DNA of 64,000 bases from Paraburkholderia sp. FT54 (GTDB lineage: Bacteria; Pseudomonadota; Gammaproteobacteria; Burkholderiales; Burkholderiaceae): NCBI RefSeq assembly GCF_031585635.1, contig NZ_CP134195.1:3038001-3102000 (forward strand). Reading direction: 5' to 3'. The number at the start of each line of letters is the position of its first letter. Position 1 is the stretch's first letter. The position numbers and the translations under genes are program-made. The notes below the pieces were generated by a model. It ran no database searches. It was not told the DNA's origin and saw only the letters and a program-made list of their open reading frames with translations. Positions 36,408 through 46,321 of this stretch are shown piece by piece.

Positions 36408-38249
36408 TCAGGCTCCCACTTCGACTGCGACGGCCGTTTCGCACGCAACGCCATGCGCGGAATGGATGTCCCGCAAAGCGAGCGTTTGCAGCCCCAGCTT
36501 GCCGGCGAGTTCCGCGATGTCCGACGACACTTGCTGCGGCGAACACATGCCCGCGACAAAGCGGTCCGGGCGCAGTAGCACGACCGATTGCGGCACCCGC
36601 GTGAACCAGTCCTTCATCCGGCCGCTTACATCGCCGATGGCGATCACGTCTGCGGGCACGTCGTCGCGGTAGGTCAACTGCGCATCGGGCTTGGCGATCA
36701 CGAAACATCCGCCGATTCGTGTCCACGTCTCGCGTGCCTCCAGCGTCAGTCCGAAAGTCGGGTCCGAACCCCATCCGATGATCGCGAAGCGATTGCCGAT
36801 TACATCGTCGAGGCGCACGATGGCGCCATCGACTGAACGCACGCGCGGCTGGATGAACATGCGGCCCACAGGTGACTGGGCCGCGCGATCGCGCCCATGA
36901 ACGAGACGACCGATCAACGACTCACGCTTCTCGCTCATCAGCCCGAGCATCCGGCCGAGCGCCGTATGACCGGAACGTTCGAGAAGACGCGCGAGGAAGC
37001 CGTCGCGTTGCTCGCGTTCGGCCAACAGTACGACGCCCGATTCATAACGCGGCATCGGCTTGAAGCGCATCTCGACGAAATAGCGCTTGAGCGATGGAAG
37101 CATGGCAAGCGCGCCGACGAAGCCGTCACGGAACTTGGTGCCGAGCCGACTCGTCGGCGCGAAGATGTCGCCGGCCACCTCCGACAGATGGATCATCGAA
37201 CGGGCGTGCGCGCGCCGTTCCATCGTGTACGTATCGAGCAGGCGGTCGCCGGCCAGGCCCTTGATCACCATCGCCAGCTTCCAGCCGAGGTTGTTCGCAT
37301 CGCGGATACCGCTGTTGTAGCCCTGTCCCTGCCACACCGGCATGATGTGTGCGGCGTCGCCCGCGAGCAGCACGCGCTTCACGCGGAACGTGCTGGCAAG
37401 ACGCGCGTTGTGCGTGTACACGCGCTTCCTGATGTAATCGACCTTGTCCGGATCGGCGACCACCTTGCGGATCAACGCCGCCATGTTCTCTGGCTTCGAG
37501 AGTTCTTCTTCCGTTTCCCCCGGCATGACCATGAATTCGAAGCGCCGGATGCCGTGCGGCAACGCTGCCGACACATAGGGCCGCGCCGGGTCGCAATGCA
37601 TGTAGACATGCGGTGATCCGATTGGATCATTGCGCACGTCGACGACGATCCACTGGTTCGGCTTGGTGCGCCCTTCGAACGGTACGTCGAGCAAGCGGCG
37701 CACAAAGCTGTTGCCGCCGTCCGCGCCGATCATGTAGGCAGCGCGGATCGACTTGATCGCGCCGCTCGCATCCTGCGCGTCGATCGTCACGCCGGTGTCA
37801 TTCTGCGTAAAGCCCGCTACGGTGTGTCCGAACAGCACCTGTACGTGCGGAAAGAGCTGCAGCCCCTGAAACAGGATGCGGTCTGCAAGCGGCTGAATGA
37901 ACGCATTGCGGCGCGACCAGCCAAATTCGTCAGTGCGTGGCTCGATTGATGCGAAACACCGGCCCGTGCGCGTGACGAAGCGCATCCAGTGGTCCGGCGT
38001 CGTATGGGGCAGCAGTTCCTCTGCAAGGCCGACCGACTGGAACACACGCAAGGCTTCATCGTCGAGGCCGATAGCGCGCGGGTAGTCGATGATCTGGTTG
38101 AGCTTTTCGATCAGCACGACGCGTACGCCCTGCAGTCCCAGATAGTTGGCGATCATCAGGCCGACCGGTCCGGCGCCGATGATGGCGATGTCGGTTGACA
38201 CAATCTCGGGACGGCCGCTGACGGCCGCCGTGTCGATGGCGGGATGCAT
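36408..38249 (-). CDS. mhpA: 3-(3-hydroxyphenyl)propionate hydroxylase
   Basis: A 613-residue flavoprotein monooxygenase, first gene of the catabolic run. [20 protein letters not shown] is the FAD GxGxxG site; [17 protein letters not shown] is the DG motif; and [20 protein letters not shown] is the GD motif that seals the flavin. It hydroxylates the ring with NADH and O2 to give 3-(2,3-dihydroxyphenyl)propionate. The start is 214 bases from the divergent regulator; promoter elements lie between. Confidence 0.93.
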   Translation of the reverse strand: MHPAIDTAAVSGRPEIVSTDIAIIGAGPVGLMIANYLGLQGVRVVLIEKLNQIIDYPRAIGLDDEALRVFQSVGLAEELLPHTTPDHWMRFVTRTGRCFASIEPRTDEFGWSRRNAFIQPLADRILFQGLQLFPHVQVLFGHTVAGFTQNDTGVTIDAQDASGAIKSIRAAYMIGADGGNSFVRRLLDVPFEGRTKPNQWIVVDVRNDPIGSPHVYMHCDPARPYVSAALPHGIRRFEFMVMPGETEEELSKPENMAALIRKVVADPDKVDYIRKRVYTHNARLASTFRVKRVLLAGDAAHIMPVWQGQGYNSGIRDANNLGWKLAMVIKGLAGDRLLDTYTMERRAHARSMIHLSEVAGDIFAPTSRLGTKFRDGFVGALAMLPSLKRYFVEMRFKPMPRYESGVVLLAEREQRDGFLARLLERSGHTALGRMLGLMSEKRESLIGRLVHGRDRAAQSPVGRMFIQPRVRSVDGAIVRLDDVIGNRFAIIGWGSDPTFGLTLEARETWTRIGGCFVIAKPDAQLTYRDDVPADVIAIGDVSGRMKDWFTRVPQSVVLLRPDRFVAGMCSPQQVSSDIAELAGKLGLQTLALRDIHSAHGVACETAVAVEVGA

Positions 38250-38330
38250 GTCTGTCTCCTAAGTTCGCGAGCGGATGGGGTCCGTGGTCGCGTCCGATAC
38301 TGTTTGGTTCAGTCAGAGTCAGGAGCACAT

Positions 38331-38348
38331 GCGTGACGTGCGTCACGC
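38331..38348. promoter_or_regulatory. palindrome in the mhpA-mhpR divergent region
   Basis: GCGTGACG and CGTCACGC form perfect 8-base arms with a 2-base spacer, between mhpA and mhpR. It may be a second regulator site or part of the mhpA promoter. Function is inferred from symmetry and position only. Confidence 0.5.
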
Positions 38349-38417
38349 GTCTCCTTGAATAGTTGGTTTTGATGCAGTCTATGGAGCACGCCCGAACCGC
38401 TCAACAAAATCTTGAAA

Positions 38418-38436
38418 ATGTGCATAGAATGCACAT
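38418..38436. promoter_or_regulatory. palindromic operator candidate next to mhpR
   Basis: ATGTGCAT-AGA-ATGCACAT is a perfect 8-base inverted repeat with a 3-base centre, 27 bases before the mhpR start. IclR-family regulators bind such dyads, and this position suits both activation of mhpA and self-control. Not tested. Confidence 0.6.
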
Positions 38437-38462
38437 GACTGATTTAAAAGGAGATTTCAGCG

Positions 38463-39281
38463 GTGACGAAGTACACAAACGTTCGTGGGCTGGCGCGCGG
38501 CCTGCAGGTCCTGCGTGCACTGAATGCGATCGAAAGCGGTCGCGTCACGAGCCAGCAGATCAGCGACGCGATCGGCTTGCACCGCACGACGGTGCGTCGC
38601 TTGCTGGAGACATTGGTGGAAGAAGGGTTCGTTCGGCGCAGTGGGTCGGACGACAGCTTTCGCCTGACGCTCGACGTCCGTTCGTTGAGCGAAGGCTTCA
38701 CGGACGACGAACGCATCGCGACCATCGCCCCGCCGATCATGGGTCGATTGCTCCAGCGAGTCGCGTGGCCATCCGACCTGACGACGCCCGACGGTGACGC
38801 CATGATCATCCGCGAGACGACGCATCGGTTCAGTCAGCTATCGTTTCATCGGTCGATGGTCGGCCGACGCTTGCCCATTCTGCTGACGGCTTCCGGCCGA
38901 GCCTATTTCGCGAGTTGTCCCGACGGGGAACGAGAGGACATTCTCGATCTGCTACGTTCGGGTGCCGGCGGCGATGAACAAAAGGCGCTGGCGTCGAGCG
39001 ATGCGCTCGTTCGCAATCTCGTTCGACGCGTGCGCGCTGATGGATTCGGTTCGAATCACGGCGATTGGACGGCTCAGAGCAAGATCGGCGCCGTTGCGGT
39101 TCCAATCGTGTCGCGCGAGCGCGTGCTCGCGAGCCTGAACGTGGTCTTTCTGTCGCGCGCAGTCACGCTTGCGGAAGCGAAGCGCCGCTACGTACCCGAA
39201 CTCAAACTGGCCGCGGACGAGATGGTGACGACACTCGAAGCCGAGGAAGATGCATCCCGGTCCGAGAAAAAACCTTCGTGA
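38463..39281 (+). CDS. mhpR: IclR family regulator of the mhp pathway
   Basis: A 272-residue IclR protein: NVRGLARGLQVLRALNAIES and DAIGLHRTTVRRLLETLVEE form the winged helix; the effector domain includes HRSMVGRRLPILLTASGRAY and GAVAVPIVSRERVLASLNVV. In E. coli MhpR activates mhp genes with 3-(3-hydroxyphenyl)propionate as inducer, and the divergent placement here supports the same role. Translation starts at a GTG (38463) with AAGGAG nine bases before. Confidence 0.9.
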   Translation: MTKYTNVRGLARGLQVLRALNAIESGRVTSQQISDAIGLHRTTVRRLLETLVEEGFVRRSGSDDSFRLTLDVRSLSEGFTDDERIATIAPPIMGRLLQRVAWPSDLTTPDGDAMIIRETTHRFSQLSFHRSMVGRRLPILLTASGRAYFASCPDGEREDILDLLRSGAGGDEQKALASSDALVRNLVRRVRADGFGSNHGDWTAQSKIGAVAVPIVSRERVLASLNVVFLSRAVTLAEAKRRYVPELKLAADEMVTTLEAEEDASRSEKKPS

Positions 39282-39424
39282 GATAAGCGCGTTGGATGGC
39301 TACTTCGGGAGGCATTGCGGCCGTTGGTGGACGGTCGCGGAACGTCCGAAACTGGCCGCAAGCACCAGTTCGGCAAACACATTCCAGGGCGGACGTTGGA
39401 GTCATCAACGGCAGGTTTTCGGCA

Positions 39425-40198
39425 GGTTCGGTGACGGTGTACATGGGTGCCGGCAACAACTACGCGGTCCCTCAGAGCGTACTTGACTGTATGAACCGTG
39501 GCGGCACTCCACCGTCGTGCATCGACCCGAACGACCACTTTGACTCGATCTCAACGTCCCGGGCGTCCTTAACATTCCGCCCAACGGTAACTACCCCAAT
39601 CCGGCGGGCCCGGACTGGGACTGTGTGCAAGGACCGATGCTCTTCGGGACTCATGGCAACGCCGGCCGCCTTGTCGGGGCGGGTCAGAAAAGCGGGATGT
39701 TCTGGGCATTTGACGCAGATACAGGCGCCGTGCGTTGGTCCACGCAGGTCGCCCCCGGCGGACTGACAGGTGGACTGCAGTGGGGGATCGGCCAATGAAG
39801 GCTCGGATACTTATGTTGCGATATCGAACAGCGGGCTGACCGGTTCGGGTACGACGCCAGGCATTTGGCAGTTGGTGCAAGGCGGCACCACCACGTCTGG
39901 AGGCTGGACCTCAACTAACCTCAACTCGGGCGCAGTCAAGTGAACCCCTCCTGACCCGCTCGGAAGCCGCGCAGAGGCAACCGTTAGTACCGCGAATGGG
40001 GTGGTCTTCGGATGCAACCTCGACCCGAAGAATGGCACGATGTACGCGCTAAATGCCGCTAACGGGAAAGTGCTGTGGTCGTTTAATAGCGGTGGCGCGA
40101 GCAATGCCGGACCGGCGATTGCGGACGGTATGGTGTTCTGGGGCACTGGCCCGTCGAACGGAACGGGGCCGCTGAAGGTTTTCGCCTTCGGTCTATAA
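39425..40198 (+). pseudogene. PQQ-dependent polyvinyl-alcohol dehydrogenase-like, frameshifted
   Basis: In successive frames the plus strand encodes VYMGAGNNYAVPQSVLDCMN, then NYPNPAGPDWDCVQGPMLFG, VGAGQKSGMFWAFDADTGAV and a C-terminal part NGTMYALNAANGKVLWSFNS ending in FAFGL with a stop at 40196-40198. The repeated AxDxxTGxxxW motif is that of quinoprotein beta-propellers and the whole looks like the second half of a polyvinyl-alcohol dehydrogenase. The N-terminus is missing, frameshifts and a stop (TGA near 39942) break the rest. Confidence 0.8.
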
Positions 40199-40620
40199 GT
40201 GTGCGTGATGGCTCGGGCAGCGCGATCCGATGCCGCTGGCTAATAGCGAGTCGCCTGGTGGACAATCGCACAAGTACCCCGGTTGGGCACGCAAAAACTA
40301 CAGTTTCTCTCGCTATGGCCACCTGGGAATATTTTTCCAGAGCGCAATCCTGGAGGTACCAACATGCAGTGGACGACGCCTGGCTACACCGACATGTGAT
40401 TCGGTTTCGAGATCACCATGTACACCGCCACGCGCTAAACCGATGGCGCGCTAGGATGATTTTGCATTGTCCCACCGCGCAAACGCCCAACTTGGGGACA
40501 AAACGACGCGTGCGCGAAGTTCGCGCGACGGAGGGAAATCAGCGCTGCGCTGTTGCGTTCCGCGCGCGAAGCCGACAGTGCCGACCAAGACGCCGGCTTC
40601 GGACGCGCCGACGCCCTCTG
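40199..40620. other. unassigned DNA between dehydrogenase and IS110 remnants
   Basis: I see no supportable gene. A minus-strand frame (to 40451) reads EESREEAVALAMTEG-like sequence that could be an old fragment, but its family is not clear. It lies beyond the truncated end of the IS110 transposase. Confidence 0.35.
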
Positions 40621-40679
40621 TCATTGCCAGCGCCACTGCTTCCTCACGGGATTCCTTCGCTTCACATTGGCAGTCTGGG

Positions 40680-41505
40680 GGCTTCGGTATGGGTCGCCAC
40701 GTCTGGAGATCGAGCCCAGCCGTATCTTTCCGCCGGTACCATTCTGACGAGGAACAAGCCCCAGAAACGCTGCGAACTCGCGCCCCGACCTGAATGTCTT
40801 CGCATCTCCAATTGTTGCTACTAAGGCCGTTGCAGTCAGGCGGCCGATACCCGGCACTTCGGAGATCGCACGACATGCCGCTTCGTGTTTCTGCTAGGCG
40901 CCAATCCGCTTCTCGAGTTGATTGATGTCTTCCTCAAAGACGTTAATGCGACGCAACTGTTCGAGAAGGTTAAGAAGTATCGATCGTGGCAGTGTGTCTT
41001 CGAGTTCTGCCATGCGCTCTCTGATCTCGTCGAGTCCTGCTACGCGTCCTGCGCGAAACGTAACGCCGAATTCATACAGCAACCCGCGCAGCTGATTTAT
41101 CTGCATCGTTCGAAACTTGACGAGCAACGAGCGCATACGATGAAGGCTTAGCATCACTTGCTGATCCTCTGTCTTGGCGGCAACGGTGCGCGTGCCGGGT
41201 TGCCGCACTGCAGTCCAGATTGCCCGGGCGTCCGCCGCGTCGGTCTTGTTCGTCTGCACGAAAGGTCGAATGAATTGGGCGTGTAATAGCACCACCTCGT
41301 GTCCGAGCGCGTGAATCTTACGCGCCCACCAGTGAGCACTTCCGCAAGCTTCGAGAGCGACGCGACCGGCGGGGCGCTGCGCCAGAAACGCAATTAAATC
41401 GTCACGTCCGAACTTCCGATTCGCGATCTCGCCAGTTTGGGCGTCGACCCAGTACATCTGGAACACCCGTTTTGCAATGTCGAGTCCGTATGTCGTAGCA
41501 TTCAT
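40680..41505 (-). pseudogene. IS110 family transposase, frameshifted and 3'-truncated
   Basis: From ATG 41505 the frame gives YGLDIAKRVFQMYWVDAQTG, with the first Asp of the DEDD catalytic domain, then EACGSAHWWARKIHALGHEV and NKTDAADARAIWTAVRQPGT, ending at about 40894. In another frame, 40857 down reads PGIGRLTATALVATIGDAKT and REFAAFLGLVPRQNGTGGKI, the C-terminal serine-bearing domain. A frameshift near 40890 and loss of the extreme C-terminus after RRGDPY inactivate it. Confidence 0.88.
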
Positions 41506-41807
41506 CTGGGGTCTCCGTTCCATAAGTGGTTGTGTCGCAACTCCACTAATGGCACATTGATGCCGTTCGGTCCTGGAGGCCCTCAATCGTGCCCAATTCC
41601 CCGGAGGGAGGGCGGTGTCCATTCCATCTCGACCCTTATGCGACATTCGGCCCGTCGCATTTAGTGGCCGGAGTAGACTGCAAAGAAGACACGCGCCAAG
41701 GGCCGAGAGCTGCAAATCACGTCGCGCGATCCCCGCGTTCCACCCGATGCGAAGTAGCCTTGCCGCGTGTCGGCGGAACCGTCGGCCACACGATTTGCGT
41801 TGCCCGG

Positions 41808-43328
41808 TCAGCCGCTCCGCTGCCGAACCACGCGGCTGCGCTGCGCCTGCGCTTCCTTGAGAAGGTGGTAGGACGCGTAGTACTTGTAGATGTTTCGCAC
41901 ATACGTGGTCGTCTCGATGCCGATCTTCTCGGCCACCACGATCTCCACGTTGTTGAACCAGACATCGGAATTGAGTCCGCGGGCGGCAGCCTCCTTGCGC
42001 ATCTTCGCGATGTTTCCCGGTCCGGCGTTATAGCTGGCAAAGGCGAATAGCGGCCGGTCCACCTCGGAAAAATGGGCATCCTGGAAGTAGCGGGTCATCA
42101 GTTGATCAAGATACTTCGCGCCGGCATGAATGTTCGACTGCGTAACCTTGATGTCCCCAACGTTGAGTTCTTTCCCTGTGGCCGGCATCAGTTGCATGAT
42201 GCCGACCGCGCCCACCCGACTCTTCGCATCCTGATTGAGCTGCGATTCCTGAAACCCTTGGGCGGCGAGCATCAGTGGATCGAAATCGTATTGCTGGCCA
42301 TACTTCTCAAAATACGCCACCGTCTGTCTGAAACGTTTGAGTTCGGCACTCTCCGTGTTGTTGTGAATCTGCTTCGCACCCTGCACGTACTGCTTGAGGC
42401 GGATCTCCGCTACGCTTTGCTTCCTGATTAACTTCTCATAGAAGTCGCCGATCACCGCCTTTAACTGGGGGCTATTCTTGCGAATGGCCCAGCCGACGAC
42501 GCCGCCCTCCCGCACCGTCATGTTCTCGTGCACCTTGACGTTCGGCAGCATCTGCGCCCACATGCGCGCCTTCCAGTCATCGACGACCAGGATCTGAAGC
42601 AGGCCCACGTTCAGCATCTCCATCGCGTCTTCGTCCTCGAGCGCGTCCGGTAGCAGCACGATTCGCATCGGTGGCTTGCCCGCCTGCCGGAAGCGGTTGT
42701 TCAGTGCGATCAGGCTTTCGTAATAGCTGCTATGGCGGCGAACGTCGACGGTCTTGCCCTTCAGGTCACCGAGTGTGGACAGCGCGGGTGACTTCGGACC
42801 GGTCAGAACGAGTTCATGCGTCGGCTTGAGCGCGTGTGCGGTAACAAAGTCGGCCTGTTTCAGGCGATCCTCAGTCACCGTCAGATTGCCGGCCGCGATA
42901 TCGCCGACGCCTTCCGCGAGCCCGGGCAATAGCCGGTCGCGTGTTGTCGGGATCATGATGACTGTGATCGGGCGCTTGCCGAGGCGATCGGCATAGCTCT
43001 TGTTGACGAATCGTTCAAAGTCACGCACGGTATCCGCGGTTACCCCACGCTCGTGTCCACGATCATTGAAGTACAGCGTGCGGCTAAAGGGAGCGAGAAC
43101 TCGAATCATGCGACGCTCGAGCATCGCGTCGAAGTCTCCGCGCCAAGGCTTGTTGGTCAGATCGATGCGGCGCGTCTCACTCGCAGGAATCGGCGGGGAC
43201 GCTGTCGGTGATGCTGACGCCGACGATGGCGCGGAAGCCGGCTGAACCGCGGCGCAAAGCGCGCTCCATAAGCAGAGCGAAGCTCCAAACAAGCCTGATA
43301 GCAGCCACGCACGAGCGAAACGCATCAT
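41808..43328 (-). CDS. MltF-like membrane-bound lytic transglycosylase
   Basis: A 506-residue two-domain murein enzyme. Signal peptide RAWLLSGLFGASLCLWSALCA; then an ABC-type periplasmic solute-binding domain (VRDFERFVNKSYADRLGKRP to QLKAVIGDFYEKLI), as in MltF; then the lysozyme-like transglycosylase domain with catalytic Glu in AAQGFQESQLN and the SRVGAVGIMQLMPATG and FASYNAGPGNIAKMRKEA motifs. It cleaves peptidoglycan to 1,6-anhydro-muropeptides in the periplasm. ATG 43328 or 43325 fits the signal peptide better than 43394. It is monocistronic. Confidence 0.9.
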   Translation of the reverse strand: MMRFARAWLLSGLFGASLCLWSALCAAVQPASAPSSASASPTASPPIPASETRRIDLTNKPWRGDFDAMLERRMIRVLAPFSRTLYFNDRGHERGVTADTVRDFERFVNKSYADRLGKRPITVIMIPTTRDRLLPGLAEGVGDIAAGNLTVTEDRLKQADFVTAHALKPTHELVLTGPKSPALSTLGDLKGKTVDVRRHSSYYESLIALNNRFRQAGKPPMRIVLLPDALEDEDAMEMLNVGLLQILVVDDWKARMWAQMLPNVKVHENMTVREGGVVGWAIRKNSPQLKAVIGDFYEKLIRKQSVAEIRLKQYVQGAKQIHNNTESAELKRFRQTVAYFEKYGQQYDFDPLMLAAQGFQESQLNQDAKSRVGAVGIMQLMPATGKELNVGDIKVTQSNIHAGAKYLDQLMTRYFQDAHFSEVDRPLFAFASYNAGPGNIAKMRKEAAARGLNSDVWFNNVEIVVAEKIGIETTTYVRNIYKYYASYHLLKEAQAQRSRVVRQRSG

Positions 43329-44367
43329 ACACACCGAACTTTTTTCAGCTTTGCGCCCGGTCCGTTTGGACCGTCGTTGCACGAACGCAATCATCTGAGC
43401 TTTCGAGGTTCTTTTTGCGTACCCGCCCCTCGATTCTTACAGCATAGTTGCGCATGAAAACGGTTCAAGCCTTCAGCGTGACAGCACCCCTCTGTCGGAC
43501 GTGTCGCCGATCGACAAGGTCGCAAAGTCGCCAGAGGCGTTTCTGGGGTGACATCCGTGACCAACAAACTGAGCGTCGAGAAGCCCTTCTGCGGTCAGTA
43601 GGCCGGGGCTCGCGTAAACAGTGCAGCGCATCATCCGGCCTTCGGATAAGGTTGCCGCACTGGCCGAATTCAATACCCAGTTTGCGCGCGGCCAAGGTCA
43701 GCAATACGCTCGATATCTGCCATTTGCAGACGATAGCGAAAGGCCGTAGATGGCCGCACTGAGCCCGACAACGACCGACTCAGGACGACCCGACGGAGCC
43801 GCTCGGACAAGTTTTACCACCGTCCGCTCCGGGAGCGACATGAGACGACCGCGGATAACGCGTCGGCCTTTATCTCGTCCACCATCACGGAAAGTGGCGG
43901 ATCGCTGACGCGGTCCGACCATACCGCGACCCGACGGCGTGACTCCGAAAACGTTGGGAGAGCACCCCAAACCGATGCAGACGCATCCGTTGACTTGCAG
44001 CAGACACCTCGTCGACGATCCACAGAATTCGAATTCAGGAAAACAGGTCAGTCAGCCTTAGGCACGCACGCTCGACGCAGCCGATGGAAAGTCTTCACGG
44101 CGCTCCGCCCATTTCAGGATCGCATCCAGTGCCGGGCCAGGGCCGGAATGGAAAAATTCCGGCTATCGCTTTGCTGGAGCGGGTTCGTGGAATTTTGCCG
44201 GTACCGATACCACCAAAAATACCACCGGGCGTGGGTACTAGGTCATTCACGTGTTTTTGGCTAGCCATTCTGTCTTTTGCATATGTGTCATGTCGAGACT
44301 CCGCTTGACACGTATTGGGCCGTATTCGACCCAAAGAGGGTGCCGACGGCCTCGTCTAGACTGCTTC
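43329..44367. other. about 1 kb without a supportable gene
   Basis: The first 150 bases are the upstream region of the transglycosylase gene. The remainder has several short frames on both strands with no family features. A stretch at 44140-44220 (with CCGGTACCGATACCACC) is compositionally distinct from its neighbours, but I cannot name it. Confidence 0.4.
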
Positions 44368-44850
44368 TCAGGGGAAGATCGGTGTCGTGGGCTCCGCGCC
44401 TTCGAGATCGGCCTTCGGAAAATGCTGCGCGACCATCTGCTCGATCTCATGTTCGCGCGATGCAGGCACGTCGGCCATGATAAGAGCTGGCCATCACGTA
44501 TGGCGCCACGAAGCGCTCGAGTCGTGCATTTGGTTCGTCGACGCCGATCATCGCGGCCGTCCATGGCCCGAAGCCCGCACCCGCCAACGACAATGCGATG
44601 ACGGCGCCGCCCGCAATAGCGAAGTCAGCGGGAGGAAAGACCAGCGCCACGAGGCCGAGAAGCACTCCAGTCGCACCGCCGAGCGCCACGCCGCGTTCGA
44701 GCGAGTGCACGACGTCGCTGCTTTGCAGCAAGGATGCCTCGGGTAACTGTTCGAGTGCGACACTGTGATTCGCGAGGATATGGATATGTCGCGATGTGAT
44801 CCGCGCCTGCAGCAACTCGTCGTACGCACGTCGCACACGTGAACAGACCC
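44368..44850 (-). pseudogene. DUF1269-like glycine-zipper membrane protein, double frameshift
   Basis: The frame opens around VRRAYDELLQARITSRHIHI and passes VALGGATGVLLGLVALVFPP and AIAGGAVIALSLAGAGFGPW, two glycine-rich hydrophobic segments typical of DUF1269-like proteins. After NARLERF one shift leads to AIRDGQLL and a second to IMADVPASREHEIEQMVAQH, ending with a stop at 44368-44370. Two single-base shifts and the absent start indicate a dead gene. The intact gene at 49870-50427 has the same architecture on the far side of the cox operon. Confidence 0.7.
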
Positions 44851-45159
44851 TAAACACCCAGCGCCCTTGGAAAACGGGCGCCTCGGCAACCAATGTTGGA
44901 GGCGGCCGTTTTGCATTGCATCGCGGCAAGGGACTCCTCCACTCGCGCGATCCGTATAGGGGGCGGGCTTCCCCTGGCGCTGTCTTGCACGATGCAGAGG
45001 AGAGGACTACCTTTGCTTTAGAGCCGCATACAATGTTCAGCGAAGCGGTCCTGGCAGAACTGCCGGCGCAGGCAGTACGAAGTACGGCAAGGCGGCACAA
45101 CGACGCCAGGAGCCTTTATTGTTAGCGGCTCCAGCGAGTGACGCGCAGCGAGGTGACCT

Positions 45160-46308
45160 ATGTCGCTTGCGATTGCCCTGTTCCTGATCATCGTATTGGC
45201 GGTGGGGTTTCACTTTGCCAGTCCCTGGTGGATCACACCAATCGCGTCGAACTGGGTGCGCATGGACGACATGCTGACGATCACGCTCGTCATCACCGGC
45301 GCGCTCTTCATCGCGATCAACCTGTTCATCGTGGTCGCACTGGTGCGCTACCGCAACCGCAGGGGTCATCGCGCTGCTTACGAGCCGCACAACAGGCGGC
45401 TGGAATGGTGGCTGATCGGCCTGACCACTGTCGGCGTAGCAGCGTTGCTGGCACCGGGGCTCTTCGTCTACGCAGACTTCGTACGGCCGCCGCCCAACGT
45501 GCTGCAGATGGAAGTGCTCGGCCAGCAATGGCAATGGCGCTTCCGCTTTGCCGGCCCCGGAGGCAAGCTGGGCACGACGGACGTGCGCTACATCAGCAAC
45601 GACAACCCCTTCGGCCTGAACCCCGCCGACCCCAACGGCCGTGACAACTACCTGATCGAGACGCCAGAGGTACACCTGCCGCTCAACCGGCCGATCCAGG
45701 TCTTGACACGGTCGCGCGACGTGCTGCACGACTTCTACGTACCGCCGTTCCGTGCGCGCATGAACATGGTGCCCGGCATGGTGACGACCTTCTGGTTCAC
45801 GCCGACCAAGGCAGGGCGTTACGACATCCTGTGCGCGCAGCTTTGCGGTATCGGGCACTCCAACATGCGCGGCGTGGTCGTGGTGGAAGACGAAGCATCG
45901 TTCGCGCGCTGGCTGGCGAAGCAGAGCACGTTCGAGCAGCGGCAGCAGGCCAAGGTGCAGGCCGCAACCGCCGCGGCAGGCGGCAGCGCCCAGGCGCTTG
46001 CTGACCAGGGCAAGGCGCTCGCAGCGGCCAAGGGCTGCATCGCCTGCCATACCGTAGACGGCAGTCCGCTCGTGGGCCCCACCTGGAAGGGCCTGTACGG
46101 CAAGACCGAAACGATGGCCGACGGCAGCACCGCGAAGGTGGACGAAGCCTATCTGCGCGCCTTCATCCGCGACCCGAAGGCCCGCGTCGTGAAGGGCTTC
46201 GCACCCATCATGCCGACCTTCGACCTGAGCGAGCAGGAGCTGACCGCGCTGGTGACCTACATCAAAGCGCAAGGCGGCCCGGCCGCCAGCAGCGCAGCCC
46301 AACCCTAG
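45160..46308 (+). CDS. coxB: cytochrome c oxidase subunit II fused to cytochrome c
   Basis: A 382-residue protein with two N-terminal membrane helices, a periplasmic cupredoxin domain with CuA ligands H190 (VLHDFYVP), C225, C229, H233 and M236, and a C-terminal cytochrome c domain with CIACH (heme-binding C293, C296, H297) and a later axial Met. The fusion is typical of caa3-type oxidases, which accept electrons directly from cytochrome c. AGGTGACC precedes the ATG at 45160. First gene of the oxidase operon. Confidence 0.93.
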   Translation: MSLAIALFLIIVLAVGFHFASPWWITPIASNWVRMDDMLTITLVITGALFIAINLFIVVALVRYRNRRGHRAAYEPHNRRLEWWLIGLTTVGVAALLAPGLFVYADFVRPPPNVLQMEVLGQQWQWRFRFAGPGGKLGTTDVRYISNDNPFGLNPADPNGRDNYLIETPEVHLPLNRPIQVLTRSRDVLHDFYVPPFRARMNMVPGMVTTFWFTPTKAGRYDILCAQLCGIGHSNMRGVVVVEDEASFARWLAKQSTFEQRQQAKVQAATAAAGGSAQALADQGKALAAAKGCIACHTVDGSPLVGPTWKGLYGKTETMADGSTAKVDEAYLRAFIRDPKARVVKGFAPIMPTFDLSEQELTALVTYIKAQGGPAASSAAQP

Positions 46309-46321
46309 CGGAGCAGACGCA

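Noticed and set aside
44140..44220. tmRNA or tRNA 3' end / att site
   Set aside because: A CCGGTACCGATACCACC stretch looked suggestive, but no cloverleaf or repeat partner could be found by eye.
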